From the NCBI GenBank assembly GCA_964486145.1, contig CAZAMT010000022.1, positions 1 through 28,994 of the forward strand: DNA of 28,994 bases, written 5' to 3'. The stretch comes from CAZAMT01 sp964486145. Lineage in GTDB: Bacteria; Bacteroidota; Bacteroidia; Bacteroidales; JAAAOM01. Shown one piece after another: positions 8,077 through 16,146 of the stretch; within the stretch, counting starts at the first letter, position 1, and each line of letters begins with the position of its first letter. The notes under the pieces were generated by a model, which saw only the letters and a program-made list of their open reading frames with translations, had not been told where the DNA came from and ran no database searches. Made by a program: the position numbers and the translations under genes.

Positions 8077-8976
8077 ATGGTTAGAAAAACAATTTTTATA
8101 TTATCGGTATTTCTTGTGCTTTCAGCCTGCAAGAATAGTCAAAAAGGAAGTGATGATCTTGAAATGCCAGTAATTGATGGAGAGGAAGAACCGTTAGAGG
8201 TTGCAGACGAAACCATGGAGGAGATGGTACAAAACGTTTCTTCACCCATTGAAATGGCTGCACTTATAAAGTCTTTAGGTGTACCTTTTTCAAAAAATTA
8301 CCTGGCAACAACAGATTTCGTTGACAATTATGTTACCAGTTCCAAGCAGGCATTTGCACTTGGTGTTTTTGGTGCAGATATGGGGTATCTCAACATGTAT
8401 GAAAAAACAACATCTGTTATCGATTATCTAAGCGCCATTAAAAGTCTGGCCGATGAAATCAACGTGGGTCAGTTTTTTGATTTCCCAACCTTGAAACGGC
8501 TTGCAACCAATAGTCAAAACATCGATTCATTGATGTACATTTCTGTTCATAGTTTCAATCAAATGGACAAATACCTTCGTGAAAACAAACGTGGAAACCT
8601 TTCCTCACTGATGATTTCAGGAGTTTGGGTAGAAGGTTTATACCTTGGCACACAGGTTGCAAAAACAACCGACAATGCAAATCTTGCTGAACGTATTGGT
8701 GAACAAAAAACAGTATTAAGCCAGCTTTTATTAATTCTTCAGAATTACAGCAATGACCAGTTTGTTAAAAAGTTGATTGAAGATCTGAATGGGTTGAAAG
8801 AAGATTTTAAAGACATTGAAATATCCATTGAATATGGAGAGCCGGAAGCCCGGGAAGTTAATGGTGAACTTGTTATCATTCAAAATGAAAAAAGCATTGT
8901 TCATATTACGGATGAACAGCTTGAATCCATTACCAATAAAACCAAAGTAATTCGAGATAAATTAATTAACTTGTAG
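8077..8976 (+). CDS. Predicted lipoprotein of unknown function
   Basis: This 299-residue protein begins with a lipoprotein signal peptide: MVRK, a hydrophobic core, then the lipobox LSAC with the lipidated Cys at 18. An acidic tether follows (about 25-55: many Asp/Glu). The rest is predicted largely helical, without recognisable catalytic motifs; FALGVFGADMGYLNMYEKT (about 105-123) is its most distinctive segment. I do not recognise a named family. It starts 121 bases after the ABC transporter gene, on the same strand and with no terminator visible between them. It could therefore be read through or have its own promoter. An envelope role connected to the transporter is possible but unproven. 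Confidence 0.8.
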   Translation: MVRKTIFILSVFLVLSACKNSQKGSDDLEMPVIDGEEEPLEVADETMEEMVQNVSSPIEMAALIKSLGVPFSKNYLATTDFVDNYVTSSKQAFALGVFGADMGYLNMYEKTTSVIDYLSAIKSLADEINVGQFFDFPTLKRLATNSQNIDSLMYISVHSFNQMDKYLRENKRGNLSSLMISGVWVEGLYLGTQVAKTTDNANLAERIGEQKTVLSQLLLILQNYSNDQFVKKLIEDLNGLKEDFKDIEISIEYGEPEAREVNGELVIIQNEKSIVHITDEQLESITNKTKVIRDKLINL

Positions 8977-8995
8977 TTCAAATTTGATTTACTTA

Positions 8996-9026
8996 TTTGT
9001 AACACTTTTTTTCAAGTTGACGTTTG
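8996..9026 (+). promoter_or_regulatory. Candidate Bacteroidota-type promoter for the small secreted protein gene
   Basis: TTTG at 8996-8999 is separated by 19 bases from GACGTTTG at 9019-9026. This fits the Bacteroidota pattern of a -33 TTG element, about 19-21 bases, and a -7 TAnnTTTG element, with one mismatch in the -7. Transcription would start near 9032, giving a leader of about 15 bases to the ATG at 9047. It is a pattern match only. Confidence 0.4.
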
Positions 9027-9046
9027 AATATTAAAAACCTTTAATA

Positions 9047-9487
9047 ATGAAAAATTTCATTCTGATTGCATTCTTAGTACTAATATCCGCTACCAAAGTT
9101 AGTGCACAAATTGAAGAGGCATTAGTACGGGATTGTGCAAATAGCACTGGTGAAGATGCAACATATTTAAAGGATTTTATTGCTGATTTAGGACCTTCAG
9201 AAGCTGATGGCCGACCACAGTCAGCGAAGTTTTCCATGATATTGCAAAAAAATACTGTATATAAATTTTCAATTTGTAATTCTGATTCCAAACCCGGTAA
9301 AGGGGTCATTCAACTGTTTGATACGAACCGTCTGTTGGGTAGTTCTTTCATGGAAGCAACAGGAAAAGACTACAAATCCTTTACATTTAAATGTCAGAAA
9401 ACCGGAGTTTATCACATCTTTTTATCATTTCAGGATGGAGAGCCCGGATATGCCGTGGCTATCATGTCCTATGTTGAGCAAATGTGA
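9047..9487 (+). CDS. Small secreted protein, probable beta-sandwich
   Basis: This 146-residue protein has a clear signal peptide (MKNF, then a hydrophobic core, ending KVSAQ), with likely cleavage near residue 20-21. The mature part is rich in alternating hydrophobic residues (NTVYKFSICNSDS, GVIQLFD, KSFTFKCQKTGVYHIFLSF). This resembles all-beta domains of the pre-peptidase C-terminal type, where a 'tGvY.i.vs' strand is typical. Cysteines C28, C77 and C116 could allow one disulfide in the periplasm. I do not assign a function. It begins 70 bases after the lipoprotein gene and ends 27 bases before a strong terminator, so it closes this transcriptional region. Confidence 0.75.
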   Translation: MKNFILIAFLVLISATKVSAQIEEALVRDCANSTGEDATYLKDFIADLGPSEADGRPQSAKFSMILQKNTVYKFSICNSDSKPGKGVIQLFDTNRLLGSSFMEATGKDYKSFTFKCQKTGVYHIFLSFQDGEPGYAVAIMSYVEQM

Positions 9488-9513
9488 TTATTTACAGCAC
9501 ACTCAATATTTGC

Positions 9514-9543
9514 AAAGCTGCCTCACACCAGGCAGCTTTTTTT
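9514..9543 (+). terminator. Intrinsic terminator after the small secreted protein gene
   Basis: A perfect 10-bp stem (AAAGCTGCCT at 9514-9523 with AGGCAGCTTT at 9530-9539) encloses a 6-base loop and runs directly into seven T residues (9537-9543). It lies 27 bases past the stop codon. Confidence 0.9.
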
Positions 9544-9614
9544 GTTTTTACATCACCGCTCTTTCGTTCACAGAAAAAAATTGATATATTCGATGTTTAA
9601 TTAAGAAGCCCGGT

Positions 9615-10232
9615 ATGGAGTTTAAAGACGTCATTGAAAAAAGAATTAGCGTACGAGAGTTTGCAAAGGAGCCAGTTCATGAAAACGATTTAAAAGAAAT
9701 GGTTCGACTTGCAGGCCTTGCACCCAGTGTGAACAATTTTCAACCCTGGAAATTCATCGCCATTACCAATCCTGAACTATTGAACAGGATGGCAGAAATG
9801 GTTATTAAAAGCATTAAAAAGTTGCCCACAGTTAAAACCCGTATTGCCGAAAATATTAAATCACAGGTTGCATGGTACTCCAGTTTTTTCGAAGAAGCGC
9901 CCGCGTTGCTTGCGCTTGCTGTTGAGCCTTACGAATCAGTTCTTACAAAAGGAGTTGATGTATCAAACGACCAAATCAACGAAATCCGTAACTTTCCGGA
10001 TATTCAAAGTACAGGAGCATGTATTCAAAACCTGTTGCTGGCAGTTGTCGATTTGGGATACGGAGCGTGCTGGCTCAGTGGTCCGTTATTTGCAAAAAAG
10101 GAGCTTGAACAAATCCTGAAAATTGAAGATCCCTGGCAATTAATGACTTTTGTGGCTGTTGGAAAACCAAAATCAGAAACAAGACCGAAAAACAAGCGAA
10201 ATCTTGGCGATGAATTAATTATTTTGAAATGA
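9615..10232 (+). CDS. Nitroreductase-family flavoprotein
   Basis: This 205-residue FMN-dependent oxidoreductase of the nitroreductase superfamily uses NAD(P)H to reduce nitro compounds, quinones or related substrates. The N-terminal RISVREF (10-16) supplies the basic residues that bind FMN phosphate, and LAPSVNNFQPWKF (35-47) is the classic second FMN motif. The late segment containing LGYGACWLSGP is the third conserved element. The length is normal for the family and no membrane segment is present, so it is cytoplasmic. The ATG at 9615 gives the canonical MEFKDVIEKR start. The gene sits alone between a terminator upstream and the convergent typA, whose stop is 31 bases away. The substrate cannot be told from sequence. 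Confidence 0.9.
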   Translation: MEFKDVIEKRISVREFAKEPVHENDLKEMVRLAGLAPSVNNFQPWKFIAITNPELLNRMAEMVIKSIKKLPTVKTRIAENIKSQVAWYSSFFEEAPALLALAVEPYESVLTKGVDVSNDQINEIRNFPDIQSTGACIQNLLLAVVDLGYGACWLSGPLFAKKELEQILKIEDPWQLMTFVAVGKPKSETRPKNKRNLGDELIILK

Positions 10233-10263
10233 CCCTCATCTCACGCTTTTTGCATATTAGTTC

Positions 10264-12075
10264 CTAATTATCTGTTGCTTTTGCCCGTCGCTTCCGCTCA
10301 TTTTCATTAAGATAAATTTTGCGTATCCTGATTGATTTTGGTGTGACTTCAACATATTCATCTTCCTGGATGTATTCAAGCGCTTCTTCAAGTGAAAACC
10401 TGGTAGCAGGCGCCAACCTTGCCTTGTCGTCAGAGCCTGCAGCCCTTATATTCGTAAGTTTTTTGGTTTTTGTAACATTCACGGTCAAATCATCCGACCG
10501 GGTATTCTCCCCTACAACCTGGCCCGCATAAATATCCTCCTGGGGTTCAATAAAAAACTTACCCCTGTCCTGTAATTTATCAATGGCATAAGCAAAAGAT
10601 GTACCGGACTCAAGGGCTATCAATGATCCAACCTGTCGTTTTTCGATGTCTCCTTTGTAAGGTTCAAAGGCTTTAAACCGGTGTGACATAATCGCTTCTC
10701 CTGAAGTGACTGTTAAAATCTGGTTACGCAAGCCGATAATGCCTCTCGAAGGAATCACAAATTCAAGAACAACACGATCGGCCTTTTTCACCATGGATAG
10801 CATCTCACCTTTTCGTTTGGTCACCGCTTCGATAACTTTACCAGAGATGTCATCAGGTAAATCAATAACAAGATGTTCAACAGGTTCATGTCTCACACCA
10901 TCAATTTCCTTGATGATAACCTGTGGCTGGCCAACCTGCAATTCATAACCCTCCCTGCGCATGGTTTCAATAAGCACGGAGAGATGCAGGACACCACGAC
11001 CAAAAACATTGTATGCATCCGGTGTTTCGGTTGGTTCAATGCGTAGGGCAAGGTTCTTTTCCAATTCTCTTTCAAGTCGCTCTTTCAAATGTCTTGATGT
11101 TAAAAATTTACCATCTTTCCCGTAAAACGGTGAATCATTTATGGTGAAAAACATGCTCATGGTTGGTTCGTCTACAGCAATTCTTGGCAAAGCCTCCGGA
11201 AACTCCACATCCGAAATTGTATCTCCGATATCAAAACCTTCAATACCAACCAAAGCGCATATATCCCCGGATTCAACCTCTTTGACTCTTGTTTTTTGTA
11301 AACCATCATAAACCAACAGTTCCTTTATTTTCCTTTTAACGATATCTTCATCCTTTTTTAATAAGGAAACAGGCATGTTCTCCATTAAAACTCCCCGATT
11401 CAATTTTCCAATGGCGATTCTACCAACGTAGGGCGAATATTCAAGTGAAGTAATCAACATTTGAGGATTTCCTTTCTTCCTGTCTGGTGGTGGTATAACT
11501 TTGAGGATGACATCGAGCAATGCTGAAATATCATTTGCCGGTTTGTTCCAGTCCATTGACATCCACCCTTGCTTTGCAGATCCGTAAACTGTCTCAAAAT
11601 CAAGTTGCTCCTCGGTAGCATCCAGGCTAAACATTAAATCGAACACTTCTTCATGCACTTCGTCGGGCCGACAATTGGGTTTATCTACTTTGTTTATCAC
11701 CACGATGGGCTTGAGACCAATTTGAATGGCTTTTTGCAATACAAACCTTGTTTGTGGCATGGGACCTTCAAAAGCATCAACAAGCAGTAAAACACCATCG
11801 GCCATGTTTAAAACCCTTTCAACCTCTCCACCAAAATCCGCGTGTCCGGGTGTGTCAATAATATTGATTTTAACCCCCCGGTATTGAACCGAAACATTTT
11901 TTGATAAAATAGTAATGCCTCTTTCACGCTCTAAATCATTACTGTCCATAATCAATTCACCGGGATTTTCATTATCCCTGAATAGCTGGCATTGCAATAA
12001 AATTTTATCCACCAGTGTAGTCTTTCCGTGATCAACATGAGCAATGATTGCTATATTTCTTAACTCCTTCATCAT
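10264..12075 (-). CDS. typA: Ribosome-associated GTPase TypA/BipA
   Basis: This is a 603-residue translational GTPase related to EF-G that binds the 70S ribosome and assists 50S assembly and stress adaptation. G-motifs are visible: HVDHGKTT (13-20, G1), RGITI (52-56, G2), DTPGHAD (74-80, G3) and NKVD (128-131, G4). The EF-G-like domains follow, with the TypA-typical NVFGRGVLHLSVLIETMRRE and, near the C-terminus, PATRFSLEEALEYI. The length matches the family. Two consecutive ATG codons (12075, 12072) could serve as the start; the second gives the usual MKELRNIAIIAHVDHGKTT. The gene is monocistronic here, divergent from yceD across a 174-base promoter region and convergent with the nitroreductase gene. 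Confidence 0.97.
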   Translation of the reverse strand: MMKELRNIAIIAHVDHGKTTLVDKILLQCQLFRDNENPGELIMDSNDLERERGITILSKNVSVQYRGVKINIIDTPGHADFGGEVERVLNMADGVLLLVDAFEGPMPQTRFVLQKAIQIGLKPIVVINKVDKPNCRPDEVHEEVFDLMFSLDATEEQLDFETVYGSAKQGWMSMDWNKPANDISALLDVILKVIPPPDRKKGNPQMLITSLEYSPYVGRIAIGKLNRGVLMENMPVSLLKKDEDIVKRKIKELLVYDGLQKTRVKEVESGDICALVGIEGFDIGDTISDVEFPEALPRIAVDEPTMSMFFTINDSPFYGKDGKFLTSRHLKERLERELEKNLALRIEPTETPDAYNVFGRGVLHLSVLIETMRREGYELQVGQPQVIIKEIDGVRHEPVEHLVIDLPDDISGKVIEAVTKRKGEMLSMVKKADRVVLEFVIPSRGIIGLRNQILTVTSGEAIMSHRFKAFEPYKGDIEKRQVGSLIALESGTSFAYAIDKLQDRGKFFIEPQEDIYAGQVVGENTRSDDLTVNVTKTKKLTNIRAAGSDDKARLAPATRFSLEEALEYIQEDEYVEVTPKSIRIRKIYLNENERKRRAKATDN

Positions 12076-12100
12076 ATGTATCCTAAATAAATCAAGCCTG

Positions 12101-12108
12101 CAAAATTA
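12101..12108 (-). promoter_or_regulatory. Candidate -7 element for typA
   Basis: On the minus strand, TAATTTTG (12108 to 12101) is an exact match to the Bacteroidota -7 consensus TAnnTTTG, followed by CAGG. A start site near 12095 would leave a leader of about 20 bases to typA. No clear TTG -33 box is seen at the expected distance. Confidence 0.45.
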
Positions 12109-12229
12109 ACTGTTAATTTATATTAACTGACTAAATATTTGTTAATTTTATTGCAACCGCTTTATTCTTTTGAGTTTTAGGTCAATATCAGGCATTTGGA
12201 AAAATTTTTTTATTTCCGGCAGAAATTTT

Positions 12230-12237
12230 TACTTTTG
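12230..12237 (+). promoter_or_regulatory. Candidate -7 element for the yceD-rpmF-plsX-fabH operon
   Basis: TACTTTTG at 12230-12237, followed by CAC, exactly matches TAnnTTTG. Transcription would begin about 12242-12244, only about 6-8 bases before the proposed TTG start codon at 12250. A TTG -33 box is not evident; the region upstream is a run of A and T. Confidence 0.55.
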
Positions 12238-12249
12238 CACGATTAAAAA

Positions 12250-12792
12250 TTGAGGGCTTTGAAAAAGAAGGACAGATATTTAATTGCTTTTCAAGGGCTG
12301 AAAGAGGGGGAGCATTGTTTTGAATTTGACGTAAATGATACCTTCTTTGGGCTTCTGGACTACTCCCTCATTGAACGAGGGGCTTTAAAAGTATTTGTGA
12401 ATCTTTCAAAAACATCCAGACATCTGGAACTCGAAGTAGCCATTGATGGTTATGTGTATGTCCAATGTGACCGATGCCTGGAAGAATATGCGGAAAATAT
12501 TACATTTGATGGAAGGTTATTTGTTAAGTTTGGTGAGGAAAGGTTCGACGAAGATGATGAAATCTGGGTTTTATCGAAAGATGACAATGACCTGGATATT
12601 ACACATTACATATATGAAAGCATAAATCTTAGCCTTCCTTACAGAAAAGTGCATCCTGATGACAAAAATGGCAACATTACATGTAATCCGGAAATGCTTG
12701 AAAAGTTGGAAGAATATACGATTGAAGAAGAAAAAAATGAAGAAATAACGGATCCCCGTTGGGATAAACTAAAAGATTTATTAAAGAATTAA
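12250..12792 (+). CDS. YceD/DUF177 family protein, 23S rRNA accumulation
   Basis: This is a 180-residue DUF177 (YceD) protein; members support 23S rRNA or 50S accumulation and are almost always encoded directly before rpmF. Typical features are the VQCDRCLEEY segment (74-83), the acidic tract with DDEIW, and CNPEMLEKLEEY (about 144-155). No ATG exists in the N-terminal region. Homology to the family's 'yliaFqGLKeG.h.fef' start requires TTG at 12250 or TTG at 12259. The first gives MRALKKKDRYLIAFQGLKEG. The leader from the candidate promoter would be very short. The gene is followed after 12 bases by rpmF, forming the conserved yceD-rpmF-plsX-fabH operon. Confidence 0.85.
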   Translation: MRALKKKDRYLIAFQGLKEGEHCFEFDVNDTFFGLLDYSLIERGALKVFVNLSKTSRHLELEVAIDGYVYVQCDRCLEEYAENITFDGRLFVKFGEERFDEDDEIWVLSKDDNDLDITHYIYESINLSLPYRKVHPDDKNGNITCNPEMLEKLEEYTIEEEKNEEITDPRWDKLKDLLKN

Positions 12793-12804
12793 TTTAAAAA
12801 TAAA

Positions 12805-12990
12805 ATGGCACATCCAAAACGTAAAACATCCAAACAAAGAAGAGATAAGCGAAGAACACATTACAAAGCCACTGCACCTACCATTATGAATTGCCAGAAT
12901 TGTGGTGCAGCAGTGCAATACCATCGTGTTTGTCCGGAATGCGGACATTATAAGGGGAAATTAGCGATAGAAAAGGAAGTAACTGCATAG
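12805..12990 (+). CDS. rpmF: 50S ribosomal protein L32 (bL32)
   Basis: This is a 61-residue ribosomal protein with the invariant MAHPKRKTSK start and a basic N-terminal arm that reaches into the large subunit. It has a zinc ribbon of four cysteines, C30/C33 and C43/C46 (CQNC and CPEC). It is therefore the zinc-binding (C+) form rather than a zinc-independent paralogue. It lies 12 bases after yceD and 36 bases before plsX, the standard order. Confidence 0.97.
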   Translation: MAHPKRKTSKQRRDKRRTHYKATAPTIMNCQNCGAAVQYHRVCPECGHYKGKLAIEKEVTA

Positions 12991-13026
12991 TTATTTAATT
13001 GCTAATTAATAAACCCCATCGGAAAT

Positions 13027-13971
13027 ATGAAAATCGGAATAGATGTATTTGGAGGTGACTATGCTCCTGATGCCATTGTAAAAGGTGCCATCAATGCAAC
13101 AAAAGAATTACCTGATGATGTTATACTGGTACTGATTGGCAATAAAAACAGTATCATCAACATTTGTAATTCCGAAAAATTTGATCATTCTTCGTTTGAA
13201 ATTATTCATACGGAAGAATGTATCAGCATGGGCGAACATCCTGCAAAGGCTTACTCCAAAAAGAAAAACTCCAGTATTGTATTGGGATTCTATTTACTTT
13301 CCAGGGGTACCATCGATGGATTTGCAAGTGCAGGTAATACAGGTGCTATGCTGGTTGGAGCCATGCAGGTTGTGAAATCAATTCCGGGAGTCATCAGGCC
13401 CAGCATTGCAGCATCGGTGCCGCGAATTGAAGGCCAACCTGCGGTTTTACTTGATGTTGGATTGAATCCGGATTGTAAGCCGGACGTTTTATACCAGTAT
13501 GCCATATTGGGTTCATTGTTTGCAAAACATGTAAATGGCATTTCTTCCCCTAAAGTTGGATTGTTAAATATCGGAGCAGAGGAAGAAAAAGGCAACCTGC
13601 TAACCAAAACATCTTACCAGGCAATGAAGGGTACAACCGACTTTAACTTTATAGGAAATGTTGAAGGTGACGATTTCTTCAGTGACCATGTTGATGTTCT
13701 GGTTTGTGATGGATTTGTAGGAAATGTAATGTTGAAAGAAGCTGAAGCATTTTATAAGCTTGTGCGTCAGCGTAACATTAATGATGACTTTTTTGAGAAA
13801 TTCAATTTCGAAAACATTGGAGGTACCCCAATTCTTGGGGTAAATGCACCGGTTGTTATCGGACATGGTATTTCCAATGAAAAGGCAATAAAAAACATGA
13901 TTCTTCATACAAAAGAAGTAATCAATGCAAATTTGCCGGATAAAATTAAACAGGCATTTAATAATGAATAA
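13027..13971 (+). CDS. plsX: Phosphate acyltransferase PlsX
   Basis: This 314-residue enzyme converts acyl-ACP and phosphate to acyl-phosphate, the acyl donor used by PlsY in phospholipid synthesis. The N-terminus MKIGIDVFGGDYAPDAIVKGA is the family signature (usually 'iDamGGD.aP..iv.Ga'). FASAGNTGAML (about 98-108), LLDVGLNPDCKP and CDGFVGNVMLKEAE (about 230-243) are further conserved blocks. It is a peripheral membrane enzyme with no transmembrane helix. The stop codon overlaps the start of fabH by 8 bases, which suggests translational coupling of the two lipid-initiation enzymes. Confidence 0.96.
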   Translation: MKIGIDVFGGDYAPDAIVKGAINATKELPDDVILVLIGNKNSIINICNSEKFDHSSFEIIHTEECISMGEHPAKAYSKKKNSSIVLGFYLLSRGTIDGFASAGNTGAMLVGAMQVVKSIPGVIRPSIAASVPRIEGQPAVLLDVGLNPDCKPDVLYQYAILGSLFAKHVNGISSPKVGLLNIGAEEEKGNLLTKTSYQAMKGTTDFNFIGNVEGDDFFSDHVDVLVCDGFVGNVMLKEAEAFYKLVRQRNINDDFFEKFNFENIGGTPILGVNAPVVIGHGISNEKAIKNMILHTKEVINANLPDKIKQAFNNE

Positions 13972-14962
13972 GCTAAGAGCGGCTATTACAGGGATAGAAG
14001 CATTTTTGCCAGAGTACATACTGACAAACGATGAACTGAGTCAAATGGTTGACACCTCCGATGAATGGATCATGCAACGCATTGGAATCAAAGAACGGAG
14101 AATATTAAAAGAAAAAGGAAAAGCCACGTCTGATATGGGGGGCGAAGCTGTGAAAAAGCTTCTTAAAAAAACAAATACTTCACCAGATGAAATTGAATTG
14201 GTAATATGCGCTACAATTTCAGGCGATATGCATTTCCCGGCAACAGCCAATCTAATATCGTATAAAGCCGGAATCAATAATGCCTTTGGATTTGATATCG
14301 GTGCTGCATGTTCAGGTTTTATTTTTGCACTCGAAACCGCTTCTCAATTCATTGAATCCGGAAAATATAAAAAGGTTATTCTTGTGGGATCAGACATGAT
14401 GTCCGCGATAACAGATTATACTGACCGTACCACCTGCCCACTGTTTGGGGATGCGGCAGTTGCAACTTTGCTTGAACCAACTACAGAAGATGTTGGTGTG
14501 ATGGATGCATCACTGCATGTTGACGGATCGGGAGGTAAATACCTGCATATGAAAGCCGGCGGTTCTTTAAATCCACCTTCACATAAAACGGTTGATGCCA
14601 AGGAACATTTTGTTTATCAGGAAGGCCAAACGGTTTTCAAGTTTGCTGTGTCCAGAATGGCTGATGTTTCCGTAGAAATGATGAAAAAACATAACCTTAC
14701 ACCCGAAACACTGGCTTATCTTGTACCACATCAGGCGAATATGCGTATTATTGATGCCACAGCCCGACGTATGGGGCTTGCCCGGGAAAAAGTTATGATT
14801 AACATTGAAAAATACGGAAACACTACCGCGGCAACGATCCCGTTATGTCTTTGGGAATGGGAAAATCAACTAAAAAAGGGCGATAATCTTATTTTATCAG
14901 CCTTTGGAGGCGGATTCACCTGGGGTGCGATATACCTTAAATGGGCTTATGATAGCAAATAA
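13964..14962 (+). CDS. fabH: 3-oxoacyl-ACP synthase III (beta-ketoacyl-ACP synthase III)
   Basis: This is a 332-residue condensing enzyme that starts fatty acid synthesis by joining an acyl-CoA primer to malonyl-ACP. The catalytic triad is complete: C116 in DIGAACSGF, H256 in VPHQANMR and N286 in KYGNTTAA. The C-terminal LSAFGGGFTWGA is also conserved. The start chosen is the ATG at 13964, giving MNKLRAAITGIEAFLPEYIL. The frame remains open for 13 more codons upstream inside plsX, but that extension has no family similarity. It overlaps plsX by 8 bases and is the last gene of its operon; 207 bases follow before the bactofilin gene. Confidence 0.96.
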   Translation: MNKLRAAITGIEAFLPEYILTNDELSQMVDTSDEWIMQRIGIKERRILKEKGKATSDMGGEAVKKLLKKTNTSPDEIELVICATISGDMHFPATANLISYKAGINNAFGFDIGAACSGFIFALETASQFIESGKYKKVILVGSDMMSAITDYTDRTTCPLFGDAAVATLLEPTTEDVGVMDASLHVDGSGGKYLHMKAGGSLNPPSHKTVDAKEHFVYQEGQTVFKFAVSRMADVSVEMMKKHNLTPETLAYLVPHQANMRIIDATARRMGLAREKVMINIEKYGNTTAATIPLCLWEWENQLKKGDNLILSAFGGGFTWGAIYLKWAYDSK

Positions 14963-14998
14963 CTCATAACAATATTTTTAGTTATTTACTTAAAAATA

Positions 14999-15048
14999 TA
15001 ATTTTGTTAATAATTAGGCTAAATGAACAACAGTATTTTTTAAATTTG
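14999..15048 (+). promoter_or_regulatory. Two candidate -7 elements upstream of the bactofilin/atp operon
   Basis: TAATTTTG at 14999-15006 and TAAATTTG at 15041-15048 both match TAnnTTTG exactly. They lie 160 and 120 bases before the bactofilin ATG, in the 207-base AT-rich gap between fabH and bactofilin. No convincing TTG -33 box precedes either. If one is used, the leader would be 110-160 bases and include a short GC hairpin around 15106-15124 (CCCC/GGGG). Confidence 0.35.
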
Positions 15049-15169
15049 ACAAATCAAAACTTAAACAGTCGATTGTAAATAATTTATGAACCGAGGACAA
15101 CTTGCCCCAATATTTTTTCGGGGAGTTCAACGAAGATAATTAATAAGGCTAACTTAATTTCTCAGAATT

Positions 15170-15577
15170 ATGGCAAAAACGATGGAAGTTGATGCAAACG
15201 CCCACAATAAAATCAGTAACGGAACAAGTATAACTGGTGATATTGAATCAAATGGTGATATACGATTGGATGGTTCTTTAAACGGTAACCTCAAAACCAA
15301 AGGAAAGTTGGTTATTGGTGAATCCGGTAAAGTAAATGGTGAAATTACCTGCAAAAATGCAGATATTGAAGGCAAAATAGAAGGTAAAATTAATGTGGCA
15401 GAATTACTTTCACTAAAGGCTACCTCCCGAATCAACGGAGATATCATTGCCAGTAAACTTGCTATTGAACCTGGTGCCAAATTCTCCGGAAATTGTAACA
15501 TGTCAGGTGAATCCGTAATGACCAATGCCGAAAGAACAGGACAACGATTTACAGAAGACCAAAGAAAGACTAAATAG
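15170..15577 (+). CDS. Bactofilin-family cytoskeletal protein
   Basis: This is a 135-residue bactofilin, a self-assembling beta-helix protein that forms cytoplasmic filaments involved in cell shape and polar or septal localisation. A central region (about 15-115) shows the regular short repeats of the family, for example GDIRLDGSLNGNLKTKGKL followed by VIGESGKVNGEI. Flexible ends flank it. No membrane segment is present. It is the first gene of the transcription unit leading into the ATP synthase genes, and its 3' end overlaps the next gene by 53 bases in another frame. Confidence 0.93.
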   Translation: MAKTMEVDANAHNKISNGTSITGDIESNGDIRLDGSLNGNLKTKGKLVIGESGKVNGEITCKNADIEGKIEGKINVAELLSLKATSRINGDIIASKLAIEPGAKFSGNCNMSGESVMTNAERTGQRFTEDQRKTK

Positions 15578-15761
15578 TTATGCCAGGTATTCTGGTTTAG
15601 TGTTCCAAATGCTTGCAATAATAGGTATTGGCGTCTTCGGAGGTATTAAAATTGATGAATGGTTACAAACATCGTTTCCAATTTTTACTGTTATTCTTTC
15701 ATTTTTATCTGTTATTCTTGCAATATATTATGCCATAAAAGACTTAATTAAATTCAAATAG
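15525..15761 (+). CDS. AtpZ/AtpI-family protein of the ATP synthase operon
   Basis: This 78-residue protein has two membrane helices (about 27-47 and 51-71) and the family pattern NSYARYSGLVFQMLAIIGIGVFGGIKIDEWL before and within the first helix. AtpZ/AtpI proteins assist c-ring assembly or Mg2+ supply for the F1Fo ATP synthase. The start at 15525 lies 53 bases inside the bactofilin gene. A later start is possible, but no other ATG occurs before the conserved RYSGL motif. It ends one base before the next gene, also a membrane protein. Confidence 0.85.
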   Translation: MPKEQDNDLQKTKERLNSYARYSGLVFQMLAIIGIGVFGGIKIDEWLQTSFPIFTVILSFLSVILAIYYAIKDLIKFK

Positions 15762-15762
15762 A

Positions 15763-16146
15763 ATGAATGGTCATCTCTCTGAATTTATAAAACGTATCTT
15801 GTTCTTTTCGCTCACCCTTCTTACAGTTTCCGCTGTTTTATTTATTTTCTTATTGGAATCATATTTTCTTCCGGTTTACATTTTGCTTTTTGTAATAAAT
15901 CTGTTTATTACCATCACCACCTACCGGGCAATTACAAAAAATGCTGATAATAAATCAACCAAATTTACGAGAAATTTTATCTCTGCCACCGGTATTAAAT
16001 TTCTTGTTTATCTCATTATTTATACCACGTATGTATTTCTCTATAAGGAGAATGCAATACCTTTTACAATTGCTTTCTTTACCCTCTATTTATCATTCAG
16101 TATATTTGAAATAACAGAAATTCTGAAGTTTTTTAAAAATAAATAG
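15763..16146 (+). CDS. Four-helix membrane protein, probably AtpI-like
   Basis: This is a 127-residue protein with four predicted helices (about 10-30, 34-54, 73-93, 99-120), short loops and a basic C-terminus. Sequence identity to AtpI is not obvious to me. The topology, the size and the position directly before atpB are those of AtpI, which helps assemble the c-ring. It starts one base after the AtpZ-like gene ends, which suggests coupled translation. Confidence in the gene is high; confidence in the name is moderate. Confidence 0.75.
   Translation: MNGHLSEFIKRILFFSLTLLTVSAVLFIFLLESYFLPVYILLFVINLFITITTYRAITKNADNKSTKFTRNFISATGIKFLVYLIIYTTYVFLYKENAIPFTIAFFTLYLSFSIFEITEILKFFKNK

Noticed and set aside
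13925..13963. Possible 13-codon upstream extension of FabH inside plsX
   Set aside because: The ATG at 13964 gives the canonical FabH N-terminus; the upstream codons show no family similarity.
14957..14987. AT-only inverted repeat AAATAACT/AGTTATTT spanning the fabH stop codon, as a terminator
   Set aside because: The pairing is perfect but all A-T except one pair, with a 15-base loop and no T-tract, so terminator function is unsupported.
15106..15124. CCCC/GGGG hairpin in the bactofilin leader as a riboswitch or regulatory RNA
   Set aside because: Only four GC pairs around an 11-base loop; no match to a known RNA element that I can recognise.
15154..15618. 154-codon open frame antisense to the bactofilin gene
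   Set aside because: The bactofilin match on the plus strand explains the region; the antisense translation looks like a mirror of the repeat.
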